From contig CP075365.1 of assembly GCA_019454125.1 (NCBI GenBank), forward strand, positions 800,218 through 864,217: a DNA stretch of 64,000 nucleotides, read 5' to 3'. The notes beneath the pieces are model-generated. The model saw only the letters and a program-made list of their open reading frames with translations. It was not told the origin of the DNA and ran no database searches. Shown piece by piece: positions 50,336 through 62,234 of this stretch (position 1 is the first letter of the stretch; each line of letters opens with the position of its first letter). The translations under genes were made by a program, and so were the position numbers. Source of the stretch: Fimbriimonadaceae bacterium (lineage in GTDB: Bacteria > Armatimonadota > Fimbriimonadia > Fimbriimonadales > Fimbriimonadaceae).

Positions 50336-50341
50336 TAGACT
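50336..50341 (+). promoter_or_regulatory. -10 element, leaderless spacing
   Basis: TAGACT exactly 6 bp before the GTG start at 50348; the intergenic gap is only 15 bp. Confidence 0.5.
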
Positions 50342-50347
50342 TTTCGC

Positions 50348-51205
50348 GTGGCGTTCCGTCTTGCCCTCTGCCAGTTCAGCCCGCAAAAGGCGCGGCTCGA
50401 TGAGAACATCGCTCGGATAGGCGAGGTGGCGCGCCAAGCCTTGAAGGAAGGGGCCGACGTCGTCGCCTTCCCGGAGAGCGCGGCCACCGGCTATATCTTA
50501 GAAGGGGGAGCTTCCGACGTCGCCATCTCCGCGGACGAGCTTCTGAGGCGGGTTTCGGCGGAGATCGGGGTGCCGAGCCGCCAAGTCGACCTTTTGGTGG
50601 GCTTCTATGAGGCGGCGGCGGGCCAACCCTATAACTCGGCCGCATACCTCACGGTCGGCCCCGCCGGCGACCTAGTGGTTCACGTCCACCGCAAAGTGTT
50701 CCTCCCCACCTATCGGTTGTTCGACGAGGAGCGGTTCCATCAACCGGGTGGTGGGTTTCATGCGTTCGACACACGGTTTGGCCGGTTCGGCGCGATGATC
50801 TGCGAGGACTGTTGGCACTCGCTCTCGGGAACGCTGCTCGCCCTAGACGGTGCCCAGGTGGTCCTTGTGCCTTCCGCGTCGCCGGTCCGCGATATGGCAG
50901 AGGAGACCCCCGGCAACGTCCTGCGCTATGAACGGATGCTCCGCGGGCTCAGCGAGGAGCACGGCGTGTTCTCGGCCGCGATCCTTTTGACAGGCTTCGA
51001 AGGCGGGAAGGGCTTCAGCGGCGGGTCGTTCGCGTTCGACCCCTTCGGCAGCCGCATGGTCAGCGCTGCGGTCGGGGAAGAGGCGCTCGTGGTCTGCGAG
51101 ATCGACCTTGACGTCGTGACCTTGGCCCGGCAACGGACGCCGTTGCTGGACGATCTGCGACAAAGGTGGGACGGCTTGGTCAGCCGTCCCACGAAGTCTG
51201 ATTAG
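50348..51205 (+). CDS. Carbon-nitrogen hydrolase (nitrilase superfamily amidase)
   Basis: 285 residues, GTG start. The Glu-Lys-Cys triad is present: Glu43 in FPESAATGY, Lys116 in HRKVFLP, Cys152 in MICEDCWHS. The overall form resembles omega-amidase, N-carbamoyl amidase or glutamine-hydrolysing NAD synthetase domains. The substrate cannot be told. Its stop codon shares four bases with the stop of convergent rplA (TTAG). Confidence 0.85.
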   Translation: MAFRLALCQFSPQKARLDENIARIGEVARQALKEGADVVAFPESAATGYILEGGASDVAISADELLRRVSAEIGVPSRQVDLLVGFYEAAAGQPYNSAAYLTVGPAGDLVVHVHRKVFLPTYRLFDEERFHQPGGGFHAFDTRFGRFGAMICEDCWHSLSGTLLALDGAQVVLVPSASPVRDMAEETPGNVLRYERMLRGLSEEHGVFSAAILLTGFEGGKGFSGGSFAFDPFGSRMVSAAVGEEALVVCEIDLDVVTLARQRTPLLDDLRQRWDGLVSRPTKSD

Positions 51206-51927
51206 TGGCCGCTGAACTTGGTCGCCACGGTCGGGTCGAGCGAGACGCCCGGCCCCATGGTCGAAGAGATCGTCACAGAAAGGAGGTAGCGCCCCTTCGC
51301 CGAAGCCGGCTTAGCCCGGATGATGGCGTCGAGGGCGGCCGTAAAGTTCTCCTTCAGCTGGTCCTCGGTGAAGTTCACCTTGCCGATCGGGACATGGATG
51401 ACGCCCGCTTTATCAACGCGGTATTCGACGCGGGTCGCGCCCTTGATCTCCTTGACTGCGGTGGCGATGGAATCGGTGACAGTCCCGTTCTTCTTGTTCG
51501 GAGTCCGGGTGCCAAGGAAGCGGCCGATCTTACCGATTTGTGGGGCCATATCGTTCGTGGCCAGCATCACGTCAAAGTCCTTCCAACCGCCTTGGATCTG
51601 CTTGATGAGGTCTTCGTCGCCGATAACGTCGGCGCCGGCGGCCTCTGCCTCTTTAGCCAAGTCGCCTTTGGCGAGCACCGCGACCTTTTTGGTCTTACCG
51701 GTGCCGTGCGGAAGGTTGGTGGTGCCGCGGACGTTCTGGTCGCCTTTTCGCGGGTCGACGCCCATGCGGACGCTGACGTCGACTCCCTCGACGAACTTGG
51801 CGCTTGCAGACTGCTTGACAAGTGCGAACGCTTCGTTTATGTCGTAAAACTTGTCAGCGTCGATCTTTTCCGCCACGGCAAGATAGCGGGCCGAGTGCTT
51901 GGACTTACTCTTAATGTTCTTGCGCAT
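51202..51927 (-). CDS. rplA: Ribosomal protein L1
   Basis: 241 residues. Typical L1: [15 protein letters not shown] at the start, [29 protein letters not shown], and the C-terminal [14 protein letters not shown]1 forms the ribosomal stalk base that helps release deacylated tRNA and represses its own mRNA. Usually rplK precedes it; here the next gene upstream is divergent (YbjQ family), so the common rplKA operon is broken. Confidence 0.97.
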   Translation of the reverse strand: MRKNIKSKSKHSARYLAVAEKIDADKFYDINEAFALVKQSASAKFVEGVDVSVRMGVDPRKGDQNVRGTTNLPHGTGKTKKVAVLAKGDLAKEAEAAGADVIGDEDLIKQIQGGWKDFDVMLATNDMAPQIGKIGRFLGTRTPNKKNGTVTDSIATAVKEIKGATRVEYRVDKAGVIHVPIGKVNFTEDQLKENFTAALDAIIRAKPASAKGRYLLSVTISSTMGPGVSLDPTVATKFSGH

Positions 51928-52001
51928 TTAGGTTTCCCTTGTGGTCAAGCGGCCGCGCGTCGGCCTCCCACATGAATCGGCTAGGATACCCGGTCCGGTG
52001 C

Positions 52002-52007
52002 TATAGT
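52002..52007 (+). promoter_or_regulatory. -10 element, leaderless spacing
   Basis: TATAGT exactly 6 bp before the GTG start at 52014. Confidence 0.6.
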
Positions 52008-52013
52008 CCGGGC

Positions 52014-52376
52014 GTGTCTTCACCGGGAATCTTTAGCCAGCCTGAGATCCATGCCTGGGTGACCACCGCCAACGAGTTCCAGGATCATCGGGTCAAGAAG
52101 TACTTGGGGGTCGTGCGGGGGATCACCGTTCGCAGCCGCAGCGTCGTGGGCAACCTGGGTGCCGCCTTGCAGACCCTGGTCGGCGGCAACATCACGATCT
52201 ATACCCAGCTCTGCGAGCATGCCCGGCAGGAAGCCTACGACATCATGGTCCGGCATGCAGCAGAGGTCGGCGCTAACGCCATTATCGCGATGCGGTACGA
52301 CGCGAACGAGATCGGACAGGGCGTCACCGAGGTCCTTTGCTACGGGACCGCGGTGATTATCGAGCCCCGGCACTGA
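52014..52376 (+). CDS. YbjQ/DUF74-family protein
   Basis: 120 residues from GTG 52014, chosen because TATAGT lies 6 bp upstream and the conserved part begins soon after. Segments [66 protein letters not shown] match the YbjQ pentameric fold. Function is unknown; heavy-metal binding is only a suggestion for the family. Confidence 0.85.
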   Translation: MSSPGIFSQPEIHAWVTTANEFQDHRVKKYLGVVRGITVRSRSVVGNLGAALQTLVGGNITIYTQLCEHARQEAYDIMVRHAAEVGANAIIAMRYDANEIGQGVTEVLCYGTAVIIEPRH

Positions 52377-52432
52377 AGATTTACCTAAATCACCCCACAA
52401 TTCTAAGGGCCCGGGACGCGGGTCGTAGGGTT

Positions 52433-53509
52433 ATGAAGCGGGCTCTTATCACGGGGATCACCGGCCAAGACGGCAGTTATCTGGCCGAGCTGTTGCTTTC
52501 TAAGGGCTATGAAGTCCACGGGATCAAGCGGCGTTCGTCACAGTTTAACACGCAAAGGGTAGACCACCTCTATCGGCTATCTCAGACCGAGGGTGTGCCG
52601 TTCCGGCTCCACTACGGCGATGTGACCGACGCGACCTCCATCATTCGGGTCCTGCAAGAGTGCCGGCCCGACGAAGTCTATAACCTCGCCGCCCAATCCC
52701 ACGTCAAAGTCAGCTTCGAATGCCCGGAGTACACGGCTCAGTGCGACGCAATCGGAGCTTTGCGGATCCTGGAGGCGATCCGGGTTTTGGGTATGGATCG
52801 TGACGTCAAGTTTTACCAGGCCAGCACAAGCGAGATGTTCGGAAAGGTCTGTGAAACGCCGCAAAGAGAGACCACGCCTTTCTATCCTCGCTCTCCTTAC
52901 GGTGCCGCGAAGGTTTATGCCCACTGGACGACGATCAATTATCGCGAGGCTTATGGTTTCTTCGCGTGTAACGGCATCTTGTTCAACCACGAGTCTCCGC
53001 GTCGCGGCGAGACCTTCGTGACCAGGAAGATTACGCGCGCGGCGGCACGGATCAAATACGGTTTGGACGAGCGCTTGTTCCTGGGGAACTTGGACGCGAA
53101 GCGCGACTGGGGCCACGCCCGCGACTACGTCGACGGCATGTGGCGCATGCTGCAGCAGGACGAGCCGGACGACTATGTGCTTGCGACGGGCCAAACCCGG
53201 ACCGTCCGCGAGTTCGTTTCGATCGCCTTCGCAACCGCCGACCTTCCGCTCGTCTGGGAGGGGTCGGGCCTTCACGAGAGCGGCATCGAGCCGAAATCCG
53301 GCAAGAAGGTCGTGCGGATCGACCCCAAACTCTACCGACCGACGGAAGTCGACCTGTTGATGGGCGACGCCCGCAAGGCGCGCGAAGTTCTGGGATGGGC
53401 CCCTACGACACCCTTTAACCGAATGGTTGAAGAAATGGTCGAGGCGGACTTGGAAGGGGCCGCCGCCGAAGTCGCCGTGGAAAGCCGCAGACCGCGGATT
53501 TCGGCTTAA
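52433..53509 (+). CDS. gmd: GDP-mannose 4,6-dehydratase
   Basis: 358 residues from ATG 52433. Short-chain dehydrogenase fold with [15 protein letters not shown] (NAD(P)-binding) and [12 protein letters not shown] (Tyr-x3-Lys catalytic pair), plus [17 protein letters not shown]-like and [16 protein letters not shown], all characteristic. It makes GDP-4-keto-6-deoxymannose, the substrate of the enzyme encoded next. The pair supplies GDP-L-fucose for surface glycans. Confidence 0.96.
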   Translation: MKRALITGITGQDGSYLAELLLSKGYEVHGIKRRSSQFNTQRVDHLYRLSQTEGVPFRLHYGDVTDATSIIRVLQECRPDEVYNLAAQSHVKVSFECPEYTAQCDAIGALRILEAIRVLGMDRDVKFYQASTSEMFGKVCETPQRETTPFYPRSPYGAAKVYAHWTTINYREAYGFFACNGILFNHESPRRGETFVTRKITRAAARIKYGLDERLFLGNLDAKRDWGHARDYVDGMWRMLQQDEPDDYVLATGQTRTVREFVSIAFATADLPLVWEGSGLHESGIEPKSGKKVVRIDPKLYRPTEVDLLMGDARKAREVLGWAPTTPFNRMVEEMVEADLEGAAAEVAVESRRPRISA

Positions 53510-53514
53510 CGTGG

Positions 53515-53520
53515 GATAAT
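53515..53520 (+). promoter_or_regulatory. -10 element, leaderless spacing
   Basis: GATAAT exactly 6 bp before the GTG start at 53527, in the 17-bp gap after gmd. Confidence 0.55.
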
Positions 53521-53526
53521 GGCGCG

Positions 53527-54486
53527 GTGGCTTTGACCCGCTCCACAAAGATCTTCCTCGCGGGCCACCGTGGCTTGGTCGGCTCGGCTATCCATCGGCG
53601 CCTCCTCGCCGCGGGCTTTGAGAACGTCCTGACGCAGGCCCGGCAAGAACTGGACCTTACCGACCAGGCCAAGACGCTCGACTTTCTCAAAGGCGAACGG
53701 CCGGAATGGGTGGTCTGTGCGGCGGCGCTGGTCGGCGGCATCCAGGCAAACCGCTCGCGTCCGGCGGACTTTATCGGCATAAACCTTGCCATCCAGCAAA
53801 GCGTGATCTGGGGCAGCCACCTTGCCGATATTCCGAACTTGATGTTCTTAGGCTCCAGCTGCATCTATCCCAAGATCACACCGCAACCCATCCGAGAGGA
53901 AGCGCTCATGACCGGGCCGCTAGAGCCCACGAACGCGCCCTACGCGGTCGCAAAGATCGCCGCTTTAACAATGTGCCAAGCACTCCAGGAACAGTACGGT
54001 CGAAACTACTTTACGGTCATGCCCCCTAACGTTTATGGAATGGGCGACAATTTTGACCCCATGAACGCTCACGTGATGGGAGCCTTGATCCGCAGGTTCC
54101 ATGAGAACCTCCCGGACAAGCCGGTCACGTGCTGGGGCACAGGTTCTCCGAAGCGGGAGTTCCTCTTATCGGACGACTTGGCCGAAGCTTGCGTGTTCCT
54201 TATGCAAACGGATAAGAAGGTTCCCCCCTATATCAATGTCGGCACCGGAAAATCCATAAGTATTAAAGATCTTGCCTTCGCGATCCAAGGCGTCACCGGC
54301 CACTCCGGCGCCATTCAGTGGGACACGAGCATGCCTGACGGGTTTCCGGAAAAAACGATGGACGTCTCGAAGATCGAGGCGCTTGGCTGGCGTCACAAGA
54401 CCGATGTCCGCGAGGGCGTCAAGATCGCGTACCAAAGCTTCTTGGAGGCTTTCGCGGGCTCCCCTTTGAGCCGCGACGAAAGCTGA
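53527..54486 (+). CDS. fcl: GDP-L-fucose synthase
   Basis: 319 residues, GTG start. Motifs GHRGLVGSAIHRRL, FLGSSCIYPK (catalytic Cys), and YAVAKIAALTMC (Tyr-x3-Lys) identify the epimerase-reductase. It converts the gmd product to GDP-L-fucose with NADPH. Its own -10-like element implies it can also be transcribed apart from gmd. Confidence 0.95.
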   Translation: MALTRSTKIFLAGHRGLVGSAIHRRLLAAGFENVLTQARQELDLTDQAKTLDFLKGERPEWVVCAAALVGGIQANRSRPADFIGINLAIQQSVIWGSHLADIPNLMFLGSSCIYPKITPQPIREEALMTGPLEPTNAPYAVAKIAALTMCQALQEQYGRNYFTVMPPNVYGMGDNFDPMNAHVMGALIRRFHENLPDKPVTCWGTGSPKREFLLSDDLAEACVFLMQTDKKVPPYINVGTGKSISIKDLAFAIQGVTGHSGAIQWDTSMPDGFPEKTMDVSKIEALGWRHKTDVREGVKIAYQSFLEAFAGSPLSRDES

Positions 54487-54488
54487 CT

Positions 54489-54716
54489 TTACTGAAAGTC
54501 GTCGGCGGTGATGGCGCGAGCCGCGAGATACGACTGTCCGCGTGAATCGACCCCCGGGCCCTGGTCGCCGGACGTCACCATGTAGGCTTCGTCGGCCGTT
54601 GGGGCGTTAGTTTGGGCGTGGACGACGCTTCCATTGGAAAGCGCCGTCGATTGACAACCTCCTGCAATCAATAGGCCAAAGGCCAAAAGGGCGATGCTCA
54701 CGAGTTGCGATCGCAT
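54489..54716 (-). CDS. Small lipoprotein
   Basis: 75 residues from ATG 54716. Signal peptide with lipobox: MRSQLVSIALLAFGLLIAGGC (the last Cys is the lipidation site), then a polar tail rich in Ser, Thr and Asp. No domain. Convergent with fcl; a 6-bp hairpin (GACTTT-ACTG-AAAGTC) lies over the two stops. Confidence 0.65.
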   Translation of the reverse strand: MRSQLVSIALLAFGLLIAGGCQSTALSNGSVVHAQTNAPTADEAYMVTSGDQGPGVDSRGQSYLAARAITADDFQ

Positions 54717-54896
54717 GCCCAAGAGTATGCCCGGCAAATGCGAGATTTTCGGGTTTGCCGGGCCGAGAGTGGGTTTTATGTTGAAAAAGTGCCTAGCAGG
54801 CCGCCCTTTACCCGGCCTAAAGTCACAGAGATGTCGGAAAGGTATGTGGTCATCTATAAGCGATAAGACGATGTCATAGACGGATTACATCGAAAT

Positions 54897-57023
54897 TTAC
54901 TTAACGCGAACCTCTATTGAGCCGTTCCAATCGTCAGATGGCGGATCTTTAGAAAACCTGTGCGCTCGGGCTCGCAAGATCTTTGCGGGCCCATCATCGG
55001 GCCGCAGCCGCAGGACGGAGTCGAAGGCTTCGACAGACTCCGCAAAGTGTCGTATGCGGTAAAGCCGCATCGCATCATTGTGGCGGCTCGCAAGGGCGAT
55101 CGTCTCTGGAGCACAGGAGGATGCCAGGGCCAACAACTCGTAGACCGGCACGGCCTGCTCCCTCCCAGCCACCGAGACGAGGTCGACCAGCCGGGTGACG
55201 ATCCGTTCGCCCGCCTCCTCCCGCGCCGCTTCGTTGATCAAGACCTCCGTCTCGTAATACTTGTTAAGCCCTTGGAGCCGGCTCGCCAAGTTCACCGAGT
55301 CTCCGATGACCGTGTAGTTCATCCGCCGCCGGCTCCCGACATTGCCCACCACGACGTCGCCGGTGGCGATCCCGAAGGAGGCCCGCAACCGGGGGATCCC
55401 TTGCTCTCGCCATTCGGAGTGCAGCTGCGAGATCGTGGCCCGGCTCTGGAGGGCGGCCCGACAAGCGAGATAGGCGTGGTCAGTCGCCGCCTTCGGCGCC
55501 CCCCAAAAGGCCATGACGTCATCGCCGTTGAACTTATCGACCGTTCCGCCAAGGCGCAGGACTTCGCCGCTGAGTACGTCCAGGTACTCGGCCAGCACCT
55601 CGACCAGCGCTTCCGGTTCCATCCGCTCGCTTAGGGCGGTGAACCCAATAATGTCGGCGAAGTACACCGTGAGGTGCCGCCGCTCGCCTCCGAGTTTGGC
55701 CTCCTGACCGCTTTCCACGAGCCAGCGCGCATAGTCGGTCGGGACGAGCTTTTCAAAGGAGCGGAGGCCGGTCTTCATCTGCTCCATGCCCTCCGCGAGC
55801 CAATCAATCTCCTTGATGCGGGACGTCGGAAGCGGTCGCGGTTCGAGGTCGAAGGAGCGGATCCGCGCGGTCTCTGCGGAGAGTTCTTGCAGGGGGAGCG
55901 AAACGCTTCGCGCAAGCAAGAGACTGAAGACCACGGCGACGACCACCCCACCCATGGCAAGCACGGCAAGGGCCCACCCGGTCTGCCAAACGCCGCTCAT
56001 GAAGTCCCGGTCGCGGACGGCGACGCAGGTGATCAGGCGCGGACGCCCTCCTCCTGTGACGGGGAGGAGCCCCGCGATGTAGGGTTCGCCGCTCGCCCGG
56101 AGGACGATGCGCTGGACCTCGTCCGCGCGGGTGGCCCACCCGTTTTCCCCGATCCGTGCGAGGGTCGCGCTGGCGACCGGGTCGGTGAATTCGGAGGGCT
56201 TGGCAAGTCGCTGGGAGCCACCTTCGGTCACGAGAAGCCGGTTCAAATCCGGATGGGCGACGACACGCGGTTCTCGACCGGGGACGGCTTCCACCAGGAA
56301 GGCCAGCCCCGTCTCACCAACCTGGATCGTCTGCAGGAACCGGCTGAGCTCGGTGATCGTGAAATCGACCGTGACGACACCGGCGAAGGCGTTGTCCGCG
56401 TCGTAGACCGGCGTGACGCAGGTGAGCCCGGGGGTCTTGACGTCGGCCAAATCGTTGCGAAGGTGAACGCCGTACCAGGACTGCTCTCCCCGGTCGCGGG
56501 CCAGCTGGTACCAGGGCTCGCCGCGCACGTCGAGAGCCTCTCGGAGACGACCGGACGTCTGGCGCAGCTCGCGCCCGAACATCGAATACTCTTCCGTGCG
56601 GTAGCGGCCGCCCGCTGTCCGCCGGACGACCTCGACGACGAGGGCACCGTTGGCCCGCTGAACGACCTGCACACGGTCGCCCGTGCTCTCGAGCGTGAAC
56701 TGGACCGCGCCGAACTCGGGCTGCGCCTGCATCAGGTCGAGCATCCGCCGCGCCAGAGAGTCGAAGTTGCCCGCGCTCGGCCGGCGCTGGGTGGCTGATT
56801 CCACCACCAAGCCCCGGATCAGCCGCCCCTGCGATTCGGCAAGGCCAAGCAGGCCGGTGACACGCTGGTCGACCAAAACGGCCGTCTGGCGTACGATCCG
56901 GCCTGAAAGGTCGTCGACGGTCACGCGAGCGCGCCAGAAAGCGACCGAGCCCAAGACTAGGAGCGTTCCGACGAGCAACAGCGTGGTCCGCAATGTTAGC
57001 GTCGCCCGGAGGGAAAGCCGCAT
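54897..57023 (-). CDS. Membrane class III adenylate/guanylate cyclase with sensor domain
   Basis: 708 residues from ATG 57023, preceded by AAAGGA and, further up, a perfect TATAAT. Order of parts: N-terminal span (LTLRTTLLLVGTLLVLGSVAF), a large extracellular Cache-like sensor region, a second span (WALAVLAMGGVVVAVVFSLLLA), a HAMP-like linker, then the cyclase domain. The domain shows FADIIGFTALSE and DKFNGDDVMAFWG (metal Asp residues), and VGNVGS...YTVIGDSVNLASRL. Lys in DKFNGD and Asp in VIGD favour ATP as substrate, hence cAMP. The C-terminal tail (AMRLYRIRHFAESVEAFDSVL) is TPR-like. Confidence 0.88.
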   Translation of the reverse strand: MRLSLRATLTLRTTLLLVGTLLVLGSVAFWRARVTVDDLSGRIVRQTAVLVDQRVTGLLGLAESQGRLIRGLVVESATQRRPSAGNFDSLARRMLDLMQAQPEFGAVQFTLESTGDRVQVVQRANGALVVEVVRRTAGGRYRTEEYSMFGRELRQTSGRLREALDVRGEPWYQLARDRGEQSWYGVHLRNDLADVKTPGLTCVTPVYDADNAFAGVVTVDFTITELSRFLQTIQVGETGLAFLVEAVPGREPRVVAHPDLNRLLVTEGGSQRLAKPSEFTDPVASATLARIGENGWATRADEVQRIVLRASGEPYIAGLLPVTGGGRPRLITCVAVRDRDFMSGVWQTGWALAVLAMGGVVVAVVFSLLLARSVSLPLQELSAETARIRSFDLEPRPLPTSRIKEIDWLAEGMEQMKTGLRSFEKLVPTDYARWLVESGQEAKLGGERRHLTVYFADIIGFTALSERMEPEALVEVLAEYLDVLSGEVLRLGGTVDKFNGDDVMAFWGAPKAATDHAYLACRAALQSRATISQLHSEWREQGIPRLRASFGIATGDVVVGNVGSRRRMNYTVIGDSVNLASRLQGLNKYYETEVLINEAAREEAGERIVTRLVDLVSVAGREQAVPVYELLALASSCAPETIALASRHNDAMRLYRIRHFAESVEAFDSVLRLRPDDGPAKILRARAHRFSKDPPSDDWNGSIEVRVK

Positions 57024-57096
57024 TCCTTTGCTGCCCAACCTATTATAAGCGACTTGGGAGCGTCGTTACGATCCAGCGCTTCTGCCAGCTTGGGTT

Positions 57097-57158
57097 GGGT
57101 CTCGGGCCCCCTCACCCCTCCGGGGGAGAGGGGGTTGGGGGTGAGGGGGCTGAGACCC
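57097..57158. repeat. Long inverted repeat in non-coding DNA
   Basis: GGGTCTC-x3-CCCCCTCACCCC on the left pairs with GGGGTGAGGGGG-CT-GAGACCC on the right, with an 18-base centre that itself is G-rich. It looks like a dispersed palindromic element of a REP or miniature-transposon kind. No other copy was seen in the window. The rest of 57024-57328 shows no gene. Confidence 0.65.
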
Positions 57159-57328
57159 TGGTCCATTGCGAACTTGCGTGCAGCGGGAGTCAAGGGCGTG
57201 ACCGTAAATGGTTCTGGTGTCTGATCCTGCGAACACCATCAAGAGTGCCACTCAGTGAAATCTCTTCGCCACGCTCTGAACGACCTGGAGCGGATGCAGT
57301 CCCGCATGACTTGGCTGAATGCAGCACT

Positions 57329-57793
57329 TTAGTGTTTGAGGAGCAGCCATAACGCCAGAAAGACCAGGATTACCGAAACGACTTGGAGAAAGAGCCTTTC
57401 TGGGATCCGCCTGAGAACCGCCGTTCCCAAGAAAGTGCCCACCAGGACTCCACCAGACATCACGGCGATCTGCGGCCAAACAGAGGCCAATTCCCGCCAC
57501 TGGTTGGCAAGATAGATGGGCATTCGCGCTCCATCCACGATGAGTCCTATCGCGGTCGCGGTCGCCACGAACGCATCGCGGGATACGCCAAGTCCAGTCA
57601 TTGCTCCCGTTCGCAAGCCACCCTGGTTGCCGACCAAACCACCGAGGAACCCTGATACAGCCCCCGCACCCCAAGCCCAGGCGCCGGTGAACTTTAGCCG
57701 CTTGGTCCAGCCAAAAATGCCTCCCACACCCACGAACAGCAAGAGCGCTGCGACGACTGTGCCGGCTGGCGGTCGAGACTTCCGAGTGGGCAA
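57329..57793 (-). pseudogene. Truncated TauE/SafE-family permease
   Basis: 154 residues with four hydrophobic segments. GFLGGLVGNQGGLRTGAM is the repeat motif of the second half of sulphite exporter TauE/SafE proteins, which are normally about 250 residues with two such halves. The first half is missing and the sequence upstream belongs to another decayed gene, so this is most likely an inactive remnant. Confidence 0.65.
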
Positions 57794-57812
57794 GAGCTAG
57801 CCATCGCTGACA

Positions 57813-58136
57813 TTGGCGGCTTACCAGCAGATAGACGATCTGAACGGGTTCGGCGGCAGCGTCACTTGGTCGCACTTGGGCAAAGGCGTGACCGAGTTTG
57901 ACCAGTGGGCAGTGGGAATGTACTGGTCGCGCACTTTGAGCCCGAGCTCGGGAGCCTATGCCGAGGTCTACCACGTCATGCCCACCACTCAGGGAGGACC
58001 GCGCGCAGCCTTCGCGGATGTGGGTGTGTCGTACCTCGTCAATCCCGCCACAGCGGTCGACATTCGCATTGGCAGCGGGTCTCAATCAGTCTCGGGATGG
58101 CTGGTTCGTCGGCTTTGGCATCGGATATCGATTCTA
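57813..58136 (+). pseudogene. Remnant of an outer-membrane transporter-like protein, frameshifted
   Basis: The frame (VTWSHLGKGVTEFDQWAVGMYW, then SPSSGAYAEVYHVMP) reads like the C-terminal strands of a phenol-degradation MetA-type outer-membrane protein. Near 58083 the frame shifts: a +1 reading of the following bases gives NQSRDGWFVGFGIGYRF and a stop, the expected barrel C terminus. The N-terminal part is also absent. It is therefore a pseudogene lying head-to-head with the TauE remnant. Confidence 0.65.
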
Positions 58137-58213
58137 GTTCTTGACCAATTCTTGAGGTTTCGTCACGGCCTCTTGATGCGCCATTGATCTTTCTTTCTTC
58201 CACCATTTAACAC

Positions 58214-58306
58214 ATGGACCTTGCGGCTCTAGGAATCATTCTCGGTCTCGCTCTCGGCACGTTCGGCTTGATACGCATGTGCGAGAAGCTGGAGGCGGTG
58301 GAATGA
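58214..58306 (+). CDS. Small membrane ORF at the head of the kdp operon
   Basis: 30 residues (MDLAALGIILGLALGTFGL, then IRMCEKLEAVE), one hydrophobic span with a charged tail. Its stop overlaps the kdpF start (ATGA). Such tiny ORFs before kdpF occur in some operons; function unknown. Confidence 0.45.
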   Translation: MDLAALGIILGLALGTFGLIRMCEKLEAVE

Positions 58307-58392
58307 CCTTGCTCTACTGGATCGGCGGCGTCATCGCGCTGATGCTCCTGGTCTATCTGGGAACCGCGCTGCTTCGCCCGGAGAAGTTCTGA
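58303..58392 (+). CDS. kdpF: KdpF, small subunit of the K+-transporting ATPase
   Basis: 29 residues with one membrane span (VIALMLLVYLGTALL) and the family's closing LLRPEKF. It stabilises the KdpFABC complex. Two bases separate it from kdpA. Confidence 0.8.
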   Translation: MTLLYWIGGVIALMLLVYLGTALLRPEKF

Positions 58393-58393
58393 T

Positions 58394-60136
58394 ATGGTAA
58401 CCCGCGATTGGATTCAGATCGGCCTCTATCTCCTCGTCCTGTTGCTTTGCGTGAAGCCACTGGGGATCTACATGGCCAAGGTGCTTGAAGGGCAGCGGAC
58501 GTTTCTAGCCCCTGCATTCGGATGGCTGGAGAAGCTCGCGTACAAGGTAGGAGGGGTCGACCCCGAAGAGGAGATGACCTGGAAGCGGTACGCCGTCAAC
58601 GCCATAGCATTCAGCGTTGTTGGATTTCTGGCCGTCTTTTTCCTCCAGCGATTTCAAGCATCGCTCCCCTTTAATCCCGCCGGAATGGGACCTGTCTCCG
58701 CCGATTCGAGCCTCAATACCGCATCGAGCTTCGCCACCAATACGAACTGGCAAGGTTACGGCGGAGAGTCGACGATGAGCTACCTCACCCAAATGCTCGG
58801 GCTGACCGTGCAGAACTTCGTGAGTGCGGCGGCGGGCATCGCGGTTCTTGCTGCTCTGATCAGGGGGCTAAGAGCTCGTGAAGCAACGAGCATCGGAAAT
58901 TTCTGGGCCGACCTCACACGCTCAACGGTTTACATCCTTATCCCGCTCTCGATCGTCTTCAGCCTCGTACTCGTCAGCCAGGGCGTCGTCCAGACCTTCA
59001 ACAATTACGAGAAGGCGACACTGGTCCAAGCCACGAAGGACGCGGGTGGCAACCAGCTCATCGAGCAGACCATCGCTCTCGGGCCCGCCGCATCCCAGAT
59101 CGCCATCAAACAGCTCGGCACCAACGGTGGAGGGTTTTTTAATGTCAACTCGGCCCACCCGCTGGAGAATCCGACGCCGGTCAGCAATTTCTTCGAGTGC
59201 CTCGCAATCCTTCTGATTCCTGCTGCACTTTGCTACACATTTGGCGTCATGGTCGGACAGCGGCGTCAGGGTTGGGCGGTGCTTGCGGCGATGACCGTGC
59301 TCTTTCTAGCTTTCCTCATCCCAACCGTGGTCCAGGAGCAGCACGGCAACCCCGCCTTTGCCTCAATGGGACTCCAACAGACCGCCAACTGGGAAGGCAA
59401 GGAAGCGCGCCATGGCATCGGCAATTCGGCGCTCTGGGCGACCGCCACAACCGCAGCCAGCAACGGCTCGGTGAACTCGATGCACGACTCCTACACGCCT
59501 CTCGGTGGACTTTTCCCCATGGTGCTCATGCAGCTCGGCGAAGTGGTTTTCGGCGGAGTCGGCTCGGGGCTCTACGGAATGCTGGTGTTTGCCATAGTCG
59601 CGGTGTTCCTTGCGGGGCTGATGGTTGGGCGCACACCCGAATATCTCGGCAAGAAGATCGAGGCCCACGAAATGAAGATGGCCTCGTTGGTGATCCTCAT
59701 TCCTTGCGTAGTCGTGTTGCTCTGTACGGCGGTTTCGCTAGTCTGGCCATCGGTGGATGCTGGGGTTTCTCAGGGTGCGAAGGGCATGGCTAACCCCGGC
59801 GCACACGGCTTTTCCGAACTCCTTTACGCCTATTCAAGCATGGGCAATAACAACGGCTCGGCCTTCGCGGGCTTCGGCGCAAACGTGCCGTTCCACAACT
59901 TCCTGGGAGCGGCGGCAATGTGGGTTTCCCGGTTTTGGCTGATGGTTCCAGTGCTGGCGATCGCGGGCTCACTGGCGCGAAAGCGGATCGTTCCGGCGGG
60001 ACCGGGCACGCTGCCGACCCACACGCCACTCTTTGTTGTTCTGCTCTGCTCGGTCGTGATCGTCGTCGGCGCGCTGACCTTCATCCCCGCGCTCGGGCTC
60101 GGCCCCATCGTCGAGCATCTTCAAATTGCCAAATAA
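58394..60136 (+). CDS. kdpA: KdpA, potassium-binding subunit
   Basis: 580 residues, multi-span membrane protein. Selectivity-filter-like segments such as [20 protein letters not shown] and [11 protein letters not shown] are typical; the start is [18 protein letters not shown]. KdpA forms the K+ channel-like path of the high-affinity uptake ATPase. The operon order kdpF-A-B-C is standard and induced by K+ limitation through KdpDE. Confidence 0.96.
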   Translation: MVTRDWIQIGLYLLVLLLCVKPLGIYMAKVLEGQRTFLAPAFGWLEKLAYKVGGVDPEEEMTWKRYAVNAIAFSVVGFLAVFFLQRFQASLPFNPAGMGPVSADSSLNTASSFATNTNWQGYGGESTMSYLTQMLGLTVQNFVSAAAGIAVLAALIRGLRAREATSIGNFWADLTRSTVYILIPLSIVFSLVLVSQGVVQTFNNYEKATLVQATKDAGGNQLIEQTIALGPAASQIAIKQLGTNGGGFFNVNSAHPLENPTPVSNFFECLAILLIPAALCYTFGVMVGQRRQGWAVLAAMTVLFLAFLIPTVVQEQHGNPAFASMGLQQTANWEGKEARHGIGNSALWATATTAASNGSVNSMHDSYTPLGGLFPMVLMQLGEVVFGGVGSGLYGMLVFAIVAVFLAGLMVGRTPEYLGKKIEAHEMKMASLVILIPCVVVLLCTAVSLVWPSVDAGVSQGAKGMANPGAHGFSELLYAYSSMGNNNGSAFAGFGANVPFHNFLGAAAMWVSRFWLMVPVLAIAGSLARKRIVPAGPGTLPTHTPLFVVLLCSVVIVVGALTFIPALGLGPIVEHLQIAK

Positions 60137-60140
60137 GACC

Positions 60141-62230
<2,090 letters not shown>

Positions 62231-62234
<4 letters not shown>

